Source: Adineta ricciae
Lineage: Eukaryota > Rotifera > Eurotatoria > Adinetida > Adinetidae
Length of the DNA: 64,000 nt
Direction: 5' to 3'
NCBI GenBank assembly: GCA_905250025.1
Contig: CAJNOJ010000025.1
Span: 62,001 to 126,000, forward strand
How positions within the stretch are numbered: the first letter of the stretch is position 1; each line of letters begins with the position of its first letter. Below, piece after piece: positions 1 through 12,300 of this stretch. The position numbers and the translations under genes are program-made. The notes under the pieces were generated by a model. The model was not told the origin of the DNA and ran no database searches. It saw only the letters and a list, made by a program, of their open reading frames with translations.

Positions 1-634
1 CCATAGCTAATAGAACATGGCACGCGTCAGTTTCTTTCCCTCTCTCTATCGTTTTCTTTTTTTTTATTTCATTTCATTCAACTCGCCATTCTTAACGCTT
101 GTCTGTCTTTCGAATAGTTCATCGAAAGGGAGGAAGAGGAAGAAAGGAAAAGAGAGAGAAACAGAGAGAATGACCGTTTGACCGGTTCAATGTTGCTCGC
201 TGTATATTCATGTCATGGCTATTGGTCGATGAGGGATAGATGGAACAACGTACACGAGAAGAGAGAAGAACATTCATGTAGAAGGACTGTTCGTCATTGC
301 CGTCAGTCTTTTTGTCAATGACATTAATTGGAGCGACGACTACTTTTATTGTTGGCCTACTTTTCGTGATGTATGTCGTGCAATCATCGATGCCACCACC
401 TTTTTCTTCTGTTACATTCAATTAATATGATTAGTTTCACATCTGTTCAGTTCACATCGTCTATTGAGCTAAGTTAACTTTGATTATCGGCCTGAGTCAT
501 ATTTCATTTCCAATAGAAATACGAGGAAAAGAACGGAAATCAGCAAACGTTGTGTTTTTCTTGTAACATGAGTCATTCATTGTAGATATTTACGATTTTA
601 TTGACCTATACCTACGACATAATCAAAACATATA
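1..634. other. Upstream flank of the Lgl gene, no gene seen
   Basis: No coding stretch with family resemblance or exon-like structure is seen. The region is AT-rich with pyrimidine and GA-rich runs (around 40-75 and 120-170). A 3' splice-like acceptor (tgtag) ends at 585, 49 nt before the Lgl start codon, followed by AT; it may be a trans-splice or 5' UTR acceptor. Promoter elements could not be assigned. Confidence 0.5.
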
Positions 635-3600
635 ATGTTCAAATTCAAGCTCGGACGTAAACAGCCCGAGGATAATGAAGCCCGTCGACGTCTTCAAAAA
701 GAATTATTTGGATTAAATAAAGTAAGATTTGTAATAGTTTTTCTTGCTAGATTGACCTGAAATTTCTTGTAGATTTGCGATCGAGGCTTTCCATCGCGTC
801 CATCAGCACTTGCATACGATTCACAATTGAAATTGATTGCCATTGGAACACATTCGGGCGAAATACGAATGTAAGATCCACATTTTCCCTTCTGAAAATC
901 ATTCTCTTTTTTGAATAGTTATGGCCAACCAGGTTTTCAATTATCTTACAGTCTTGAGCTCGCTCCGTCATCATCGATTCGAAAATTAATCTTTTTCGAC
1001 GGTGTCGCTCGACTTCTTATTCTAACCGTCGACGGTTATTTACATTTACTAGAAATTAACAATCACATGCCACCACAGACTGATTCTTTGTCACATAACA
1101 CCGTACGGGTTGATCGTATCTGCACATCAAGTGACGATGATTCAGCCATTTTGAAAAATACACAAACAATTTGTTTATTGCGAAACCATTTAAACCTCTT
1201 GATTGGTCTCAATGATGGAAACATTTATTTGTTTAATATCGAAAATTTCTCATTAAATGTTAATCCAATCATTCCAACTGATGTTATTGAAAAAACGTAA
1301 GTGACGGAAAGAATGTTTCCCTCGATGAATACATCTCCTGAGAATTACCTTCAACTTAATTTTAATACGTTAGCCAACGATCAAAGAACTCATTCCTTTA
1401 CTTTAGAATCGTTGAATACTGCAGTGGTAGAGTTATTCACCCAGGCCCTGTCCAGTCTATTGTGCAGCATCCAATCAACGAGGATAAAATATTAATCGGA
1501 TATAAGAATACTTTGATCGTACATTGGGATTTGCCATCGAATAGTCATGATCGTACTTACATATACAAACAAGTTTGTTGTTTATTCTTACTCAATACAA
1601 ATAGATAAAAATACATCGTTTTTCTTTGTTTTCTAAAGGAAGTTGAATCCGTTAGTTGGTATAATAAAGGAATGAATTTTGTCACATGTCACAACAACGG
1701 CAGTTATGCATTATGGGACGCCAAGCAACAGTTGAATATAGTTGAAACAGAAAAGATTCCTTACGGACCTTATCCATGTACGCCAATGACAAAAATTTGC
1801 GTGAAAATCATGCGAAAGTAAGTTGAATGCATCACATCCGTCCGATTAGTGTTCTATTTATCCAAATATTCGTTTCATTTGAAGTGGTGATCCTTTAATA
1901 ATATTTGCCGGTGGCTTACCTCGCTCAAGTTATTCAAATAAACACAGCGTTAGTTGTTTATCCGAAAATGAACATGATCATAATAATGACCGAACACGAC
2001 ATGTCACATTCGATTTTACAACAGCAGTGATTGACTTTTTCACTATCGATAAAACATCAAACGATGGAAGTGCGTGTATTCGTATTCATAAAATTCAAAT
2101 GAAAACTTTCTTTTTTTGCAGCTCGTGATGATCCTCAATCATTGGTTATATTATTACATGAAGAAATCGTTGTTATCGATCTTGTTACGGATAGTTGGCC
2201 ATCGTATCATCTACCATATTTGAATAGTATTCATGCATCTCCTGTCATTTGTACGACATTAGTATGTAATGTTAATCCTGAATTTTATAAGAAGCTTGTT
2301 AATTATGCAACAATACAATTCGACGATTATTCTGATCGAGTTTGTTGAGAAGAATTGTGCCTTTCGAATGTTATTTCTATTAATTTCTTTGGTAGAAATG
2401 GCCGATCACCGGAGGAGATATCAAGTACAATGCAAATACTTCGAGCGATGATGTAGAACAGCGGCATTTATTGCTGACCGGGTAAGAGAATTGCGTCGGA
2501 AGATTTTTCAAAGATATCGCGTATCTTGTAGCCATGAAGATGGTTCAGTTCAATTTTGGGATATAACAAATATTTCAATGCCATTAATCTATAAACTAAA
2601 AACAAGTGATTATTTTCAAATTGAACAAGCACCAATTGATGAGACAGATGAAGAGACTTGGCCACCATTTCGAAAAGTTGGTGTTCCCAACGAGCTTGCT
2701 AAGAACATTTTTATTCGGATACTTTCTCTTTAGACGGGTTTATATGATCCATACTGTGACGATCCACGTTTGGCAATACAAAAACTATCATTGTGTACAA
2801 ATACAGATATATTGATTGTCGCAGGAACAGCTGGACAAGTTCTTACGTTTGAATTTTCTCCTGAATCCACTGATGTGACTATCGCTGTAGGTGCTTTTGA
2901 AATTCTCTGATGATATTTTATTAATTTGTTTTTGATTATAGACAACAACAGTCAATTTACTTGATGGTTGTGAAAGTTTTGTCTGGAAAGGCCATGAAGA
3001 GATGAAGACGAAATCAGCATTTATACCATCTGGTCTTGTTCTAACATCATTAGTTCAACTTTATCCACCAGCAGCCATCTCAGCTTTAGCATTATGTTCA
3101 GATATTCAAACGTATGTTGCTCATCGTATCATCTTGATATCGAAAAACAATCTGTTTGATTTTTAGTTATGCTGTTGGTACTGCACATGGTTTTACGATA
3201 TTTAATTACAAACAAAATCGAATTCTCACGGCCAAATGCACACTTGACCCAAATGCATTGGCCAGTAATCAACCTGTTCCATCATCTACGGGTGAATCGA
3301 CATTAATTCGTGGACGTTCATTGAAAAAGTCACTACGAGAATCATTTCGTCGTTTACGAAAAGGTCGAACCATAAGGAAAGCAACAATGTTACCAGCAAC
3401 CAAGCGATCCGACGAAAACAATCCGCTCTCACAAGCAAACATGCATTTAGAAGAAGTTATACGCGTACCTGTAGAACGACAAGTCGAATTTCGAGAATTT
3501 AAACCTGTTGATGATCAAGTTGCTAGTATGGTTCGATGTCTTTACTTTGCTAAGACATATCTCAATAGTGGTAAGTTGTTTTGTGATTATACTCAACTAA

Positions 3601-5415
3601 AATCGAAAGATTTGATCAATAGTGAATGAGCGAACACGATCAGTTTGGGCTGGAACTAATGGCGGTCATGTGTATGTTTATTCGATAACTGGCTTTGAAC
3701 CTCAAGCAACAAATGGTGCGGCTATTGCTACAGATCAGACGAATACATGTACAATGGGTTAGTCGATTTCGAATTACGTTCAGTTCAGTTCTTGTTTTTT
3801 TTGTGTCTTAGCAAAGGAAATTCGATTGAAGCATAAAGCACCTGTCTTGAGTATAGTTGTACTTGATAATGCAAATCAATCGATTGGACATGGTTCAAGT
3901 ATTCCAACCATGGAGTCGACATCTGCAATATCAAATGTTCCTGTTGCAACAGCGACGAACTCGGAAAACACCTCTCCAACTTTATCAACAGCGATCACTT
4001 CGCACAAAGTTCTTATTTGTTCCGAAGAACAATTCAAAGTACTTTAGTTTTCTTCATAGCAAATCTCCCATATTCATTCTTCTTTGTAAAAGGTTTTCAC
4101 TTTACCAAATTTAAAACCTTACTGCAAATTTAAACTAACTGCGGTCGAAGGTACTCGTGTACGCAAAGTAAACATCAATCAATTTGCACTCAAATCAGGT
4201 AAATCTATTCAGTACGGTCGTCCTATCAAATTCTTCTGTCTCATCTAGATAACGTGAGCGAATCTCATTCGGAATCGTGTCTTGTATGTTTGGATAATAT
4301 GGGTCAAATAAGTATTTACACTCTACCAAATCTTCGTCGTCAGATTCTATTCAGTTGTGTCAAAGCAAGTGATATAAATGCTTTGTCAACTGTTCAATTT
4401 TCTCCATTCGCACATGCACTTTATTTACAATCATCATCGGAATTAGTTCAAGTGACGTTTTCACCGCAAACTATTTTACCTTATTCGATGTCAATCACAT
4501 ACGATAAACTTCAACGAAAAACAATACAGAGATCGGAATTAGACAAAGCAGTACGACAAACAAGTCCACAACGAAATTTAACCAACGGAAACGATGCCCT
4601 CCTATTGTATGTATACGACAAGAAATAAATCGTATTCATAGGCTGATTTTATTGTAGAACACCTTCGAAACTATCTGAACATGCAGACGAATCAACAATA
4701 ACAACAGTAAGTGAGAAACACCAAGAAACACCATCGAAATCATCGATGTCACCTTCCTCACAACGAAATCACCAGGTAAATTTCATGCCAATCGTACTTC
4801 TCGAATGAAACTTGCATTTTTATTCAATAGAATGTGAATCAAAATAAAATGTCCAACGGACATGAAGAATTTGTTAACGGCAAAACGAACAATGCCATTG
4901 GAAAATCATATCAAAATGGCAACATCGGAAATAACAGTGGATTTAGTACGAATTCTGATTCGGCGATTGATTTAAGTTCAGGAATAACATCAATGAACAT
5001 AACAAATAATCATAATCACCCATCAAAGTAACAAAATTCCCTTTAGATTCACTCAAGTTTCTCTATTCTTCATCTTTTTGCCATTCATTAGTGATGAAAT
5101 TCAGAAACCTGTTGATCGTGATCTACCTTCATTTCAATCGACTCCATTGCGAAGTAAATCATTGTATTCTTTTCTGATTATCTAATTTCGACGACTCCCT
5201 TTTTTTTAGTATCGACCGATGTAACCATGCAAAAAGATCATCAGAATTCATTTTCACCTGTTTCTCCAAATGGTAAAACATCAAATTCACATCCAACGAA
5301 ATTGATTTCAGTTAAAGTTCGTCAAGCACCCATCATCAATGATATTCATTATTACAATGGTACAAATAACAATCCAGCCTCACCAACTCAACGTACACCT
5401 GCCATACATACATAA
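635..5415 (+). CDS. LLGL: Lethal giant larvae (Lgl/LLGL) polarity protein
   Basis: Multi-exon WD-repeat scaffold of the Lgl family, which acts at the basolateral cortex with Scribble and Dlg and is excluded apically by aPKC phosphorylation. The first exon gives MFKFKLGRKQ and then FGLNKICDRGFPSRPSALAY, the conserved Lgl/tomosyn N-terminus. The decisive motif is the basic phospho-hinge SLKKSLRESFRRLRKGR, whose serine codons start near 3318, 3330 and 3342; this is the aPKC site typical of Lgl and absent from tomosyn. No C-terminal R-SNARE was seen, which also argues for Lgl. The tail (about 4680-5415) is Ser/Asn-rich and poorly conserved. Introns are about 50-70 nt. The start was chosen as the first ATG of the family-matching exon. 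Convergent with the GPCR downstream. Family call is firm; some exon junctions are provisional. Confidence 0.93.
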
Positions 5416-5875
5416 AAACCTTGATCATTTTAATATTTCTTGTTCGTTTTGTCTTCAGATAAATAGCTGTTGTTGTTATTGTTGTTGTTTGTCTTTGCAT
5501 CATAACCTTATTCCTGTCAGATATTGTTGGATGACTTCTATTTCTTCTTATCTGTATAATCGTCAAATATTTCGAATGATTCTCATATTTGTTCTAATCC
5601 GTACTAATAATATGTATTGTATTCACTCCCATCTTTTGAAGATTTTATCGAAGAACTTTTTCTGTGTGCTTTTTTTGTCTTGTCTATCATTAATTTACTC
5701 TTTTTTTCTTACTCATTCATTTCTTTATACTTCGGAAAACGCTCAAGATGTGTGTGTGTGTGTGTGTGTTTAGCAGCAATACTATGATACATTGCGCCTT
5801 ATTCATACATATTCAAGAAAGGAAAGATAATAAAAAATGATAACAAAAACATTGTGGTAATTCACAATAATGGAT
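5416..5875. other. Intergenic, convergent 3' ends of Lgl and GPCR genes
   Basis: Convergent 3' flank with T-rich sequence, a short TG microsatellite and an aataaa-like element on the plus strand near 5829 (gataataaaaaa). An open frame over 5339-5773 overlaps the Lgl terminal exon in another frame, is T/I/Y-rich and shows no family signal. Confidence 0.5.
5749..5769. repeat. (TG)n microsatellite
   Basis: Ten and a half TG units in a row, in the 3' flank of the Lgl gene. Confidence 0.95.
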
Positions 5876-6826
5876 TCATAGTTGGTCTTCTACGATGTTA
5901 CTGACAGATCGATTATTGAGTCTGGTGGTCAGTACTGAACGAGTATTGTGGTGCATTATTGCTTGTGCGGGATGCAATTTGTTCGACATCTTCTTCAGTT
6001 CTCGCCAAATCTCTTTGTTTAGAAAGAGTAAACAAACTTTTTCCATCAGGGTCGCGATTGATGTTGCAACGATGGTAAACATATAGAAAGCATACGATAA
6101 TTTCGTGTTTCTTGCTGATAGAATGATGTAGATTATACTCGGAACACCAGCCATAAGAAATATGATTAAAAGAATGAGAATATTTCGAATTAAATCCAGA
6201 TCTCGTTTACTCGGATGAGTTGACTGTCGAACAGCAATCGATGATTGAATAACTCGGTGGTAAATAATACCATAAATGATAATCACAATTAAAAATGGAG
6301 TAAAGTATGTAGTGACAAAGAAATAACTCACATGAAGAATATTGACAGCGGGAATAAGACAGATATGTAATGGACGGAATTGAATATCGTGAGTAAGGAG
6401 TATTGGAAGCGTGATTAGAAAAGAAATGATAATATGACTGAGAATAAATATAAGATGACATTTGTGATTAAATAATCTTCGATGAGTGTGAAAGACAATG
6501 AAAAGTAAACGAGACATACCTTGAATAGCATAGGAATGGGAGAGCATTGTAAGACAAGTGTAATAAAAATATGCTATAATTCGACACCACCAGTCAGTTA
6601 GTGCGATTTCCGTATAGAAACAAGAGATGCTAATTGTTGACATGATCAGATGAAGAATTGTAGCTATACATGTATTACATACGAGAAGATTTGCCGGTGT
6701 AGAAATAGCTTTACTCAAGAAAATCAGTGTAATAATGAAAATCGAGAGAAATATTGATATGATGACGGTGACAAGGAGAATAATAAAGACAAATCTCATA
6801 TCAAATTGAGTACTCAAGCGATCCAT
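5876..6826 (-). CDS. Intronless rhodopsin-like orphan GPCR
   Basis: A 316-residue, single-exon seven-transmembrane protein. Hydrophobic segments lie near residues 9-35, 42-64, 83-107, 123-145, 165-190, 213-236 and 245-268. A cysteine at the TM3 start (after WW) and one in the second outer loop (HICLIP) can form the usual disulphide. The TM3 end reads MSRLLFIVF in place of DRY, and TM7 lacks NPxxY (ATLMEKVCLLFL). There is a short basic cytoplasmic tail. The gene has no introns, unlike almost all neighbours, as is common for expanded chemoreceptor or peptide-receptor-like families in rotifers. The ligand is unknown. Class A fold is likely from hydropathy and the paired cysteines; no closer assignment is justified. 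Confidence 0.85.
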   Translation of the reverse strand: MDRLSTQFDMRFVFIILLVTVIISIFLSIFIITLIFLSKAISTPANLLVCNTCIATILHLIMSTISISCFYTEIALTDWWCRIIAYFYYTCLTMLSHSYAIQGMSRLLFIVFHTHRRLFNHKCHLIFILSHIIISFLITLPILLTHDIQFRPLHICLIPAVNILHVSYFFVTTYFTPFLIVIIIYGIIYHRVIQSSIAVRQSTHPSKRDLDLIRNILILLIIFLMAGVPSIIYIILSARNTKLSYAFYMFTIVATSIATLMEKVCLLFLNKEIWRELKKMSNKLHPAQAIMHHNTRSVLTTRLNNRSVSNIVEDQL

Positions 6827-7398
6827 CGTTGAATAAAAAGGTCAAAACACTGTAAGAAAAGTGATCAACTAACAATAAGTAGTGCGCCGAACATGAGTGA
6901 AATTTCATATTCTTCTCTCAAGGAAAAAACTATTTCATAGATTGGAACTTGAGATGTTGATCTTTCTTTTACTCTGGTTTTGTCTTCATTTCAGCTGTAG
7001 ATCAATATCCAGATGTGCTCAAAAGGAAAATAAGAACATAAAGTAAGACACTGAGTGATGAATTAACCGTTCCGTTAATAGCTCGTCTATTTATCAAAGG
7101 ATATTTAGGAACATGACAAACGATTGTTTTAGTCGGACATACAATCTGGATGAATTTTGTTCGCCCTATACTCAACGGCCTTTATTCACTTAAATTATTC
7201 CAGTGAAGAAGTATAATACATTATCCGGTGTTTGTTAGAGACCTCTTTTGGTAATGTGGAGTAACGAGGACATTCTTCTACTGGTTGAATTGAAACACTT
7301 TCTTTCGACCAATAGGATGATGGGCATAGAAAGAGATGAAATGGTTTAAATGATTTTTAAAAAGTGAAAAGGATTTGTTTCGATAGATTTATCAAAAA
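6827..7398. other. Intergenic, divergent GPCR / INTS14
   Basis: The 5' flanks of two divergent genes; promoters must lie here. No coding signal is seen. An acceptor-like sequence (ttcgatag) ends at 7386, 12 nt before the INTS14 ATG, again followed by AT. Confidence 0.5.
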
Positions 7399-9281
7399 AT
7401 GCCAACGGTACTTTTAATTGACTGTTCGTTGGGTATGGCTGAACGTTTCTCACTGACGATCAAACAAGGTGATAACATGGCCACAACGATGAACATCGAA
7501 AAACGTAGTTTAATTGCGAAAATAATCGAAGCATTAATGACCAATGTTACTACTCCAACAAAACTTGATACCATGAGTGTGGTAAGTCATCTTCTGTTAA
7601 TCTCATCGCATATCATGCTGTATTCCCATTTTCCCGACAGGTACTCTTTGCGGGTGAAGATACAATCAAGATTGTACAAAATTTTACAAAGAATTCCGAT
7701 GATATCATCAAATCTGTTCAAAAAGTACCAATTTTTGGTGATTTGTCATTAAGATCAGCGATTGAGTTTTCGAAAAAATATTTAACTACCGCATTCGGTG
7801 CTCAACGATCACAAAAAGTAGGTTTCATAGTTGTCCGTTTCTTTCGCCTCAAACACCATCTTTCAGATTCTGGTCTTTACAGATAGTTCACATCGCGATG
7901 ATGAGCTGTTGAATAAAAATTTCACACAATCCAACATTCAAATGGATGTGGATTTACGAAAACCAGCAGTGGCCGATGAACACAACAAAGTATCTTCATC
8001 GAACTCGCACACCGATGTTTCATTTGTCTGCATTCGAAAACCATCGAATAGCGATCGTGCACGGTTAGAAGATCTAACAACTCAAGCACAGTGTTCTTTT
8101 TCCAAGATCTATTGGTTACTAAAACGAGAAAAAGAAAACAATTCAACAGTTACACAAGATATGATCAAAGACATGATTACAAACATCAAAGCTGATCTAA
8201 CAGATATATTTGTTTCTGTACTTAAATGTGGCCATTACGAATCTCAACTTGCGGTTTATCCTATCATCAAACCCGCAATTCTGTACGTCACATATCCTCA
8301 AATCTATATCTCTAAAATTTACATTTTAGACAAACAACCGGTGAATTACTCCAGCCTTCAAATACATTGACTGTCAATGGTTTTATTGAACTATCCTCGA
8401 TTCGTAGCGCAATGGCAACATCAAAACATATACTGCTACCAATTCAACGATATACTCGACCACAGCCAGCAGTACCTATGTTTGCCACAAAGAAATCAGC
8501 CGTAGGAGCAACAACTGCGTCTACAACCCCATCAAGTCCTTCTGTATCACATCAAAAGAAGTTGAACACAACAAATAATCTCTACTATCTTTTGTTAATA
8601 TCACTGAAAAAGGAAAAATCTGCTGCACTAGTTTCTATCAACGATCAATGGTATGGCGCGATTCATTGTCAAAAATTCGAACGGAAGAAAAAATCCAGTC
8701 GACTAATCCTGTCAGTTTTCGAACCCGGTGATTGCATTCCATGGATCTCTAGTTTCGAGCGTCTTGGACCCTACGCTATGGTATTCCCTCCTGATAATCA
8801 CGGTGAATTAGCCTATAAGAAACAACCATGGCCAGTGAAACCTTTTGCACGAAGTTATGCAGAAACATTTCTGATTTGGTGTCGACAGAATAACTTCCAA
8901 GTAAACATCTCTTCTGCTTTCTATTAACCATTAATGTGTGACTTTTGTTCTTCAGAATGATATCAACAAGTTTGTTCGTGCTTCGGCTAAACTACCGGAC
9001 AAAGTGAATATATTTCACCGAGTAAATATCATTGAAAATGTGATAGGGCAGTGCATGTACAATTGATTTCTCTTTAGGAGCTGAATAAGATCTGTCGTGG
9101 TGCATTTATTTACGGTCTTCGCGAACGATTATTTCATTTATTGCAAAAATTATTCCAACGTCAAATTCAAACGGGTAAAATCAAACCCGAAGGTGTCAAA
9201 CACGTGCAAAACATCATCAATTACATGAATCGTCTTAGTTCCTCGGATCGTTATATAAAATTTGAAGAAATGTCTACATAG
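7399..9281 (+). CDS. INTS14: Integrator complex subunit 14 (VWA9)
   Basis: Nuclear Integrator subunit; INTS10-13-14 form a module that binds nucleic acid in snRNA 3' processing and Pol II termination. Translation begins MPTVLLIDCSLGM, matching the family's von Willebrand A start (MPTVVVMDVSLSM); the DxSxG/S MIDAS-like motif is seen. Downstream landmarks in order: FVSVLKCGH (near 8205), FIELSSI (8385), the beta-barrel part with SVFEPGDCIPW and ERLGP (8714-8780), RSYAE (8852), ASAKLPDKVNIFHRELNKICRGA (spanning the last introns), then a helical tail ending at 9281. A Thr/Ser-rich insert (about 8500-8570) lies where the human protein has a loop. Short introns throughout. The start is fixed by the conserved MPT N-terminus. 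Followed 75 nt later by RRP5 on the same strand. Confidence 0.92.
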
Positions 9282-9330
9282 AACTAAATAATTGTCTTTT
9301 TATATGTGTATAAATATGTTCTTTCTATAT

Positions 9331-9344
9331 GTATATCATTTCAG
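9331..9344 (+). promoter_or_regulatory. Candidate trans-splice acceptor of RRP5
   Basis: A pyrimidine-containing tract ending in TTTCAG lies between the INTS14 stop (9281) and the RRP5 ATG (9357). The leader after it is 12 nt and starts AT. No room exists for a separate promoter, 5' exon and INTS14 3' UTR, so a spliced-leader acceptor is the simplest reading. Confidence 0.5.
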
Positions 9345-9356
9345 ATAAAAACAGTC

Positions 9357-12300
9357 ATGTCAACTGAAATTGACTATTTTCCTCGTGGTTCCTCAACGAC
9401 GAAAGCTGAAGCGAAACCTGAGAAAGCTCGATTGAATCGTGTGGATCGTGATGATCTATTTGTTAGTACATCGACTAAACGAAAACGCTCACAACATGAT
9501 GCACAAAAACTCAAAGAAGAACGTAAGAAAAAGAAGAAAAAAGCTCTTGACGGTGAAGATCGCCAAGAAGCTTTATACCGTCGACTACACAAACAAGTTC
9601 GTTATCTTTTTTCTTTGAATTTCTCACTCTGCTCTCTCGTTTCTCTTTCAGAATCTTACCGATGGTGTGCTCCTCTGTGGCTGTATCGAAAAAATCACTC
9701 CGTACGAATTACGTGTTAGTCTTCCACATCAAAATATCGGCTATATTCCGCTATCAATGATCTCGGATGAATATACCGAACTAATTCAACAGAAACTATC
9801 GAATAACAATCAAGACGACGATTTCGACAATCTATTTCATCTTGGACAATATGTTATATGTCGTGTAATCGAGGGAGAAAGTACCAGTGATAGTGAAAAA
9901 CCGAATCAACAGAAACGTTTGCATCTTTCCATTAATCCGAAAGATGTCTGTGACCAATTAACACCCGATCAACTTGTCAAAGGAATGGTAATTGACATTG
10001 AAGGAATTTATTTGAATCTAATCTTTTTTTCTTCTCAAAGATGATACCTGGTGTAGTATCCAGTACTACTGATCATGGATTTCTTATTAATATTGGATTT
10101 TCGCAAAGAAAAGGTTTTCTAGCGAAAGATAAACACCTGGATGAAGGTGAGTTCGTTTGGTTTTCAGACAAAAAGTCAATGCGTGATTTAGATCAATTGA
10201 AATTTGGATTTCATGGATTATTTCAAATTAAAGAATCATCAACAGTTAATTCGCGTATTATTCCGTTGAAAATTCTTGATAATAAGAAACCTAGAACAGT
10301 ATGTTTCAGCCTTCACAGAATTTTGATTGAAGTAAATGTTCGTTGTAGACATTATCACCGACAAAATTACCTTTTCATATGCTTTTACCTGGTCTGAAAT
10401 GTAAAGTGACTGTGACGAAAGTAATTCTTCGAAAAAGTCCTTTTGTTTCTCGATCGTTGCTTAAAATCGTTTAGACTCGAGTCAATGGTCTCGAAGTATC
10501 ATTTGGTGAAATCAAAGGGTTTATTCATTTACAAGATTTCGACACACTAAAAACTCCAATAACTGACTTTTCCCCCGAACAAGAAGTAATTCTCCTTTCA
10601 AATCAAATGAAAACATATTTCTCATCGTTCTTTAGCTTGAAGCAACAATCCTATCGATTGATCCAACAACAAAATTGATTCATTATTCAATGCAACCGCA
10701 TCTCTTAGCATTGACTTTTCCACCAACAATTCTTGACAAAAATAATGAAGCCACATCGCCGATGATTGGCTCCATTCAACCATGTACGGTCGTGCGTGCT
10801 ATTGGCTCATCACTTGCAATACGACTTCCATCGTTGAAACAATATGGAGTTGTTTCATCGACAAACTTAACCGATGAAAAATATGATGATATCCAACAAC
10901 TGTTGGGTTCATTTGTAGCTGGACAAAAGACACAGTAAGTCATGCGTTGGCTCGATAATATTCTTTGCATTGTCGTGATTTGATTTAGATGTCGAATCAT
11001 CGGAATATCCTTATCAAGTAACTTAGCAATTTGTTCGTTAAAAAAGTAATGACAGAATCATAATTAAAATCAAAGATTGATTCTTTTCTAGGAGTGTTCT
11101 TGAAGCACCCTTTATCACTTATTCGGATATTCAAATCGGTAGTTTAGTTAAAGTAAGTGTCTCTTCGTTTTTTCCGTTGAATATTCGATTAACACAGAAT
11201 GTTTAGGGTACCATCAGTCAGGTTAATGAGCGTGGACTGACGATTAATCTTACGAAATATATCAATGGGTTTGTACCGACACTTCACAATGCTGATATCC
11301 CAATCAAAGAAACATTGAATAAATTTTCGTTGAAAAAGAAAGTTCAATGTCGAGTGAGTGAATTCTCTGAAAACGAAAAAGAAATCTGATGACAATTTTT
11401 TCCAGGTTCTGCAAGTAGATGCATTGCGTCAACGATTAATCTTAACAATGAAACCATCCTTAATCAATACGAAGATACCAATCGTGTATTCTTACAATGA
11501 CTTACAAACCGACCTTCTCACTATTGGTGTGGTCACATCGATTCAGGAATATGGTCTATTAGTGAAGCTATTCGGAGGTCTGTGTGGTTTAGTACCGAAA
11601 ACCGAAATCGGACAATTGCAAACATTGGTTGGTACGAGTATCAAAAGTCAATTGCAACAAATGTTTTACGTCGGACAAACAGTCTCATGTAAAGTGTTGA
11701 ACTTTGACGCTGAAGAAAAGAAAATTACATTAAGCCTTAAAGTAACTATCAAAGAATCGGATTACCTGTTGTAATCAACTGTCGTTTAGGTTCCGGGGAA
11801 AATGACATTTGGTAGTAAATTAGCAGCAGTACCACGTGATTTCTCGATTGGCAAAGTAAGTTGCAACAGTCCATGATCTATACCAAGTCATTTCCTTCCG
11901 TTCAGGTTGTCTGCTGGATTGTGAGTGAATGTGAAAATGATGAGTATTTAACTGGCATTGCTCTGGATGAAGATCGTCCGAAGAAAGCACTTACTGTAAC
12001 TTTAACAAAAAATCATACATCTGATTTCATCGAACATCAAGCTCTGCTCATGCGTGTTGATTTATCTAAAAAGTCCACCCAACAGCGTCAAGGTATCTTT
12101 TGGTCTCATTTATCATACATCAATATCTCCATGAAGAAAACTCTTGTCGAATTCTGCGAACGATCGACTCTTCCACAAAAGTTCGAAGATTGCATTGTAA
12201 ATATTCTTGATTGTTCTATTTTTACATGAAATAGCAAACTTTCTGTTCAGGTCGGATCGATTGTTCCAGGTGTTGTTCAAAATATCTTTGATTATGGCGT

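Noticed and set aside
119-421. 100-residue minus-strand frame in the left flank
   Set aside because: No similarity, low-complexity C-terminus, no splice partner and poor start context.
635-5415. Tomosyn (STXBP5) instead of Lgl
   Set aside because: The N-termini are similar, but the SLKKSLRESFRRLRKGR phospho-hinge is Lgl-specific and no R-SNARE tail is present.
5339-5773. 144-residue plus-strand frame overlapping the Lgl tail
   Set aside because: Different frame from the Lgl terminal exon, ends in the TG microsatellite and has only I/Y/F/S-rich composition.
7399-9281. Ku80 (XRCC5), suggested by the vWA start
   Set aside because: The order VLKCGH, EPGDCIPW, ERLGP, KLPDKVNIFHRELN follows INTS14, and no Ku core or C-terminal Ku motif is seen.
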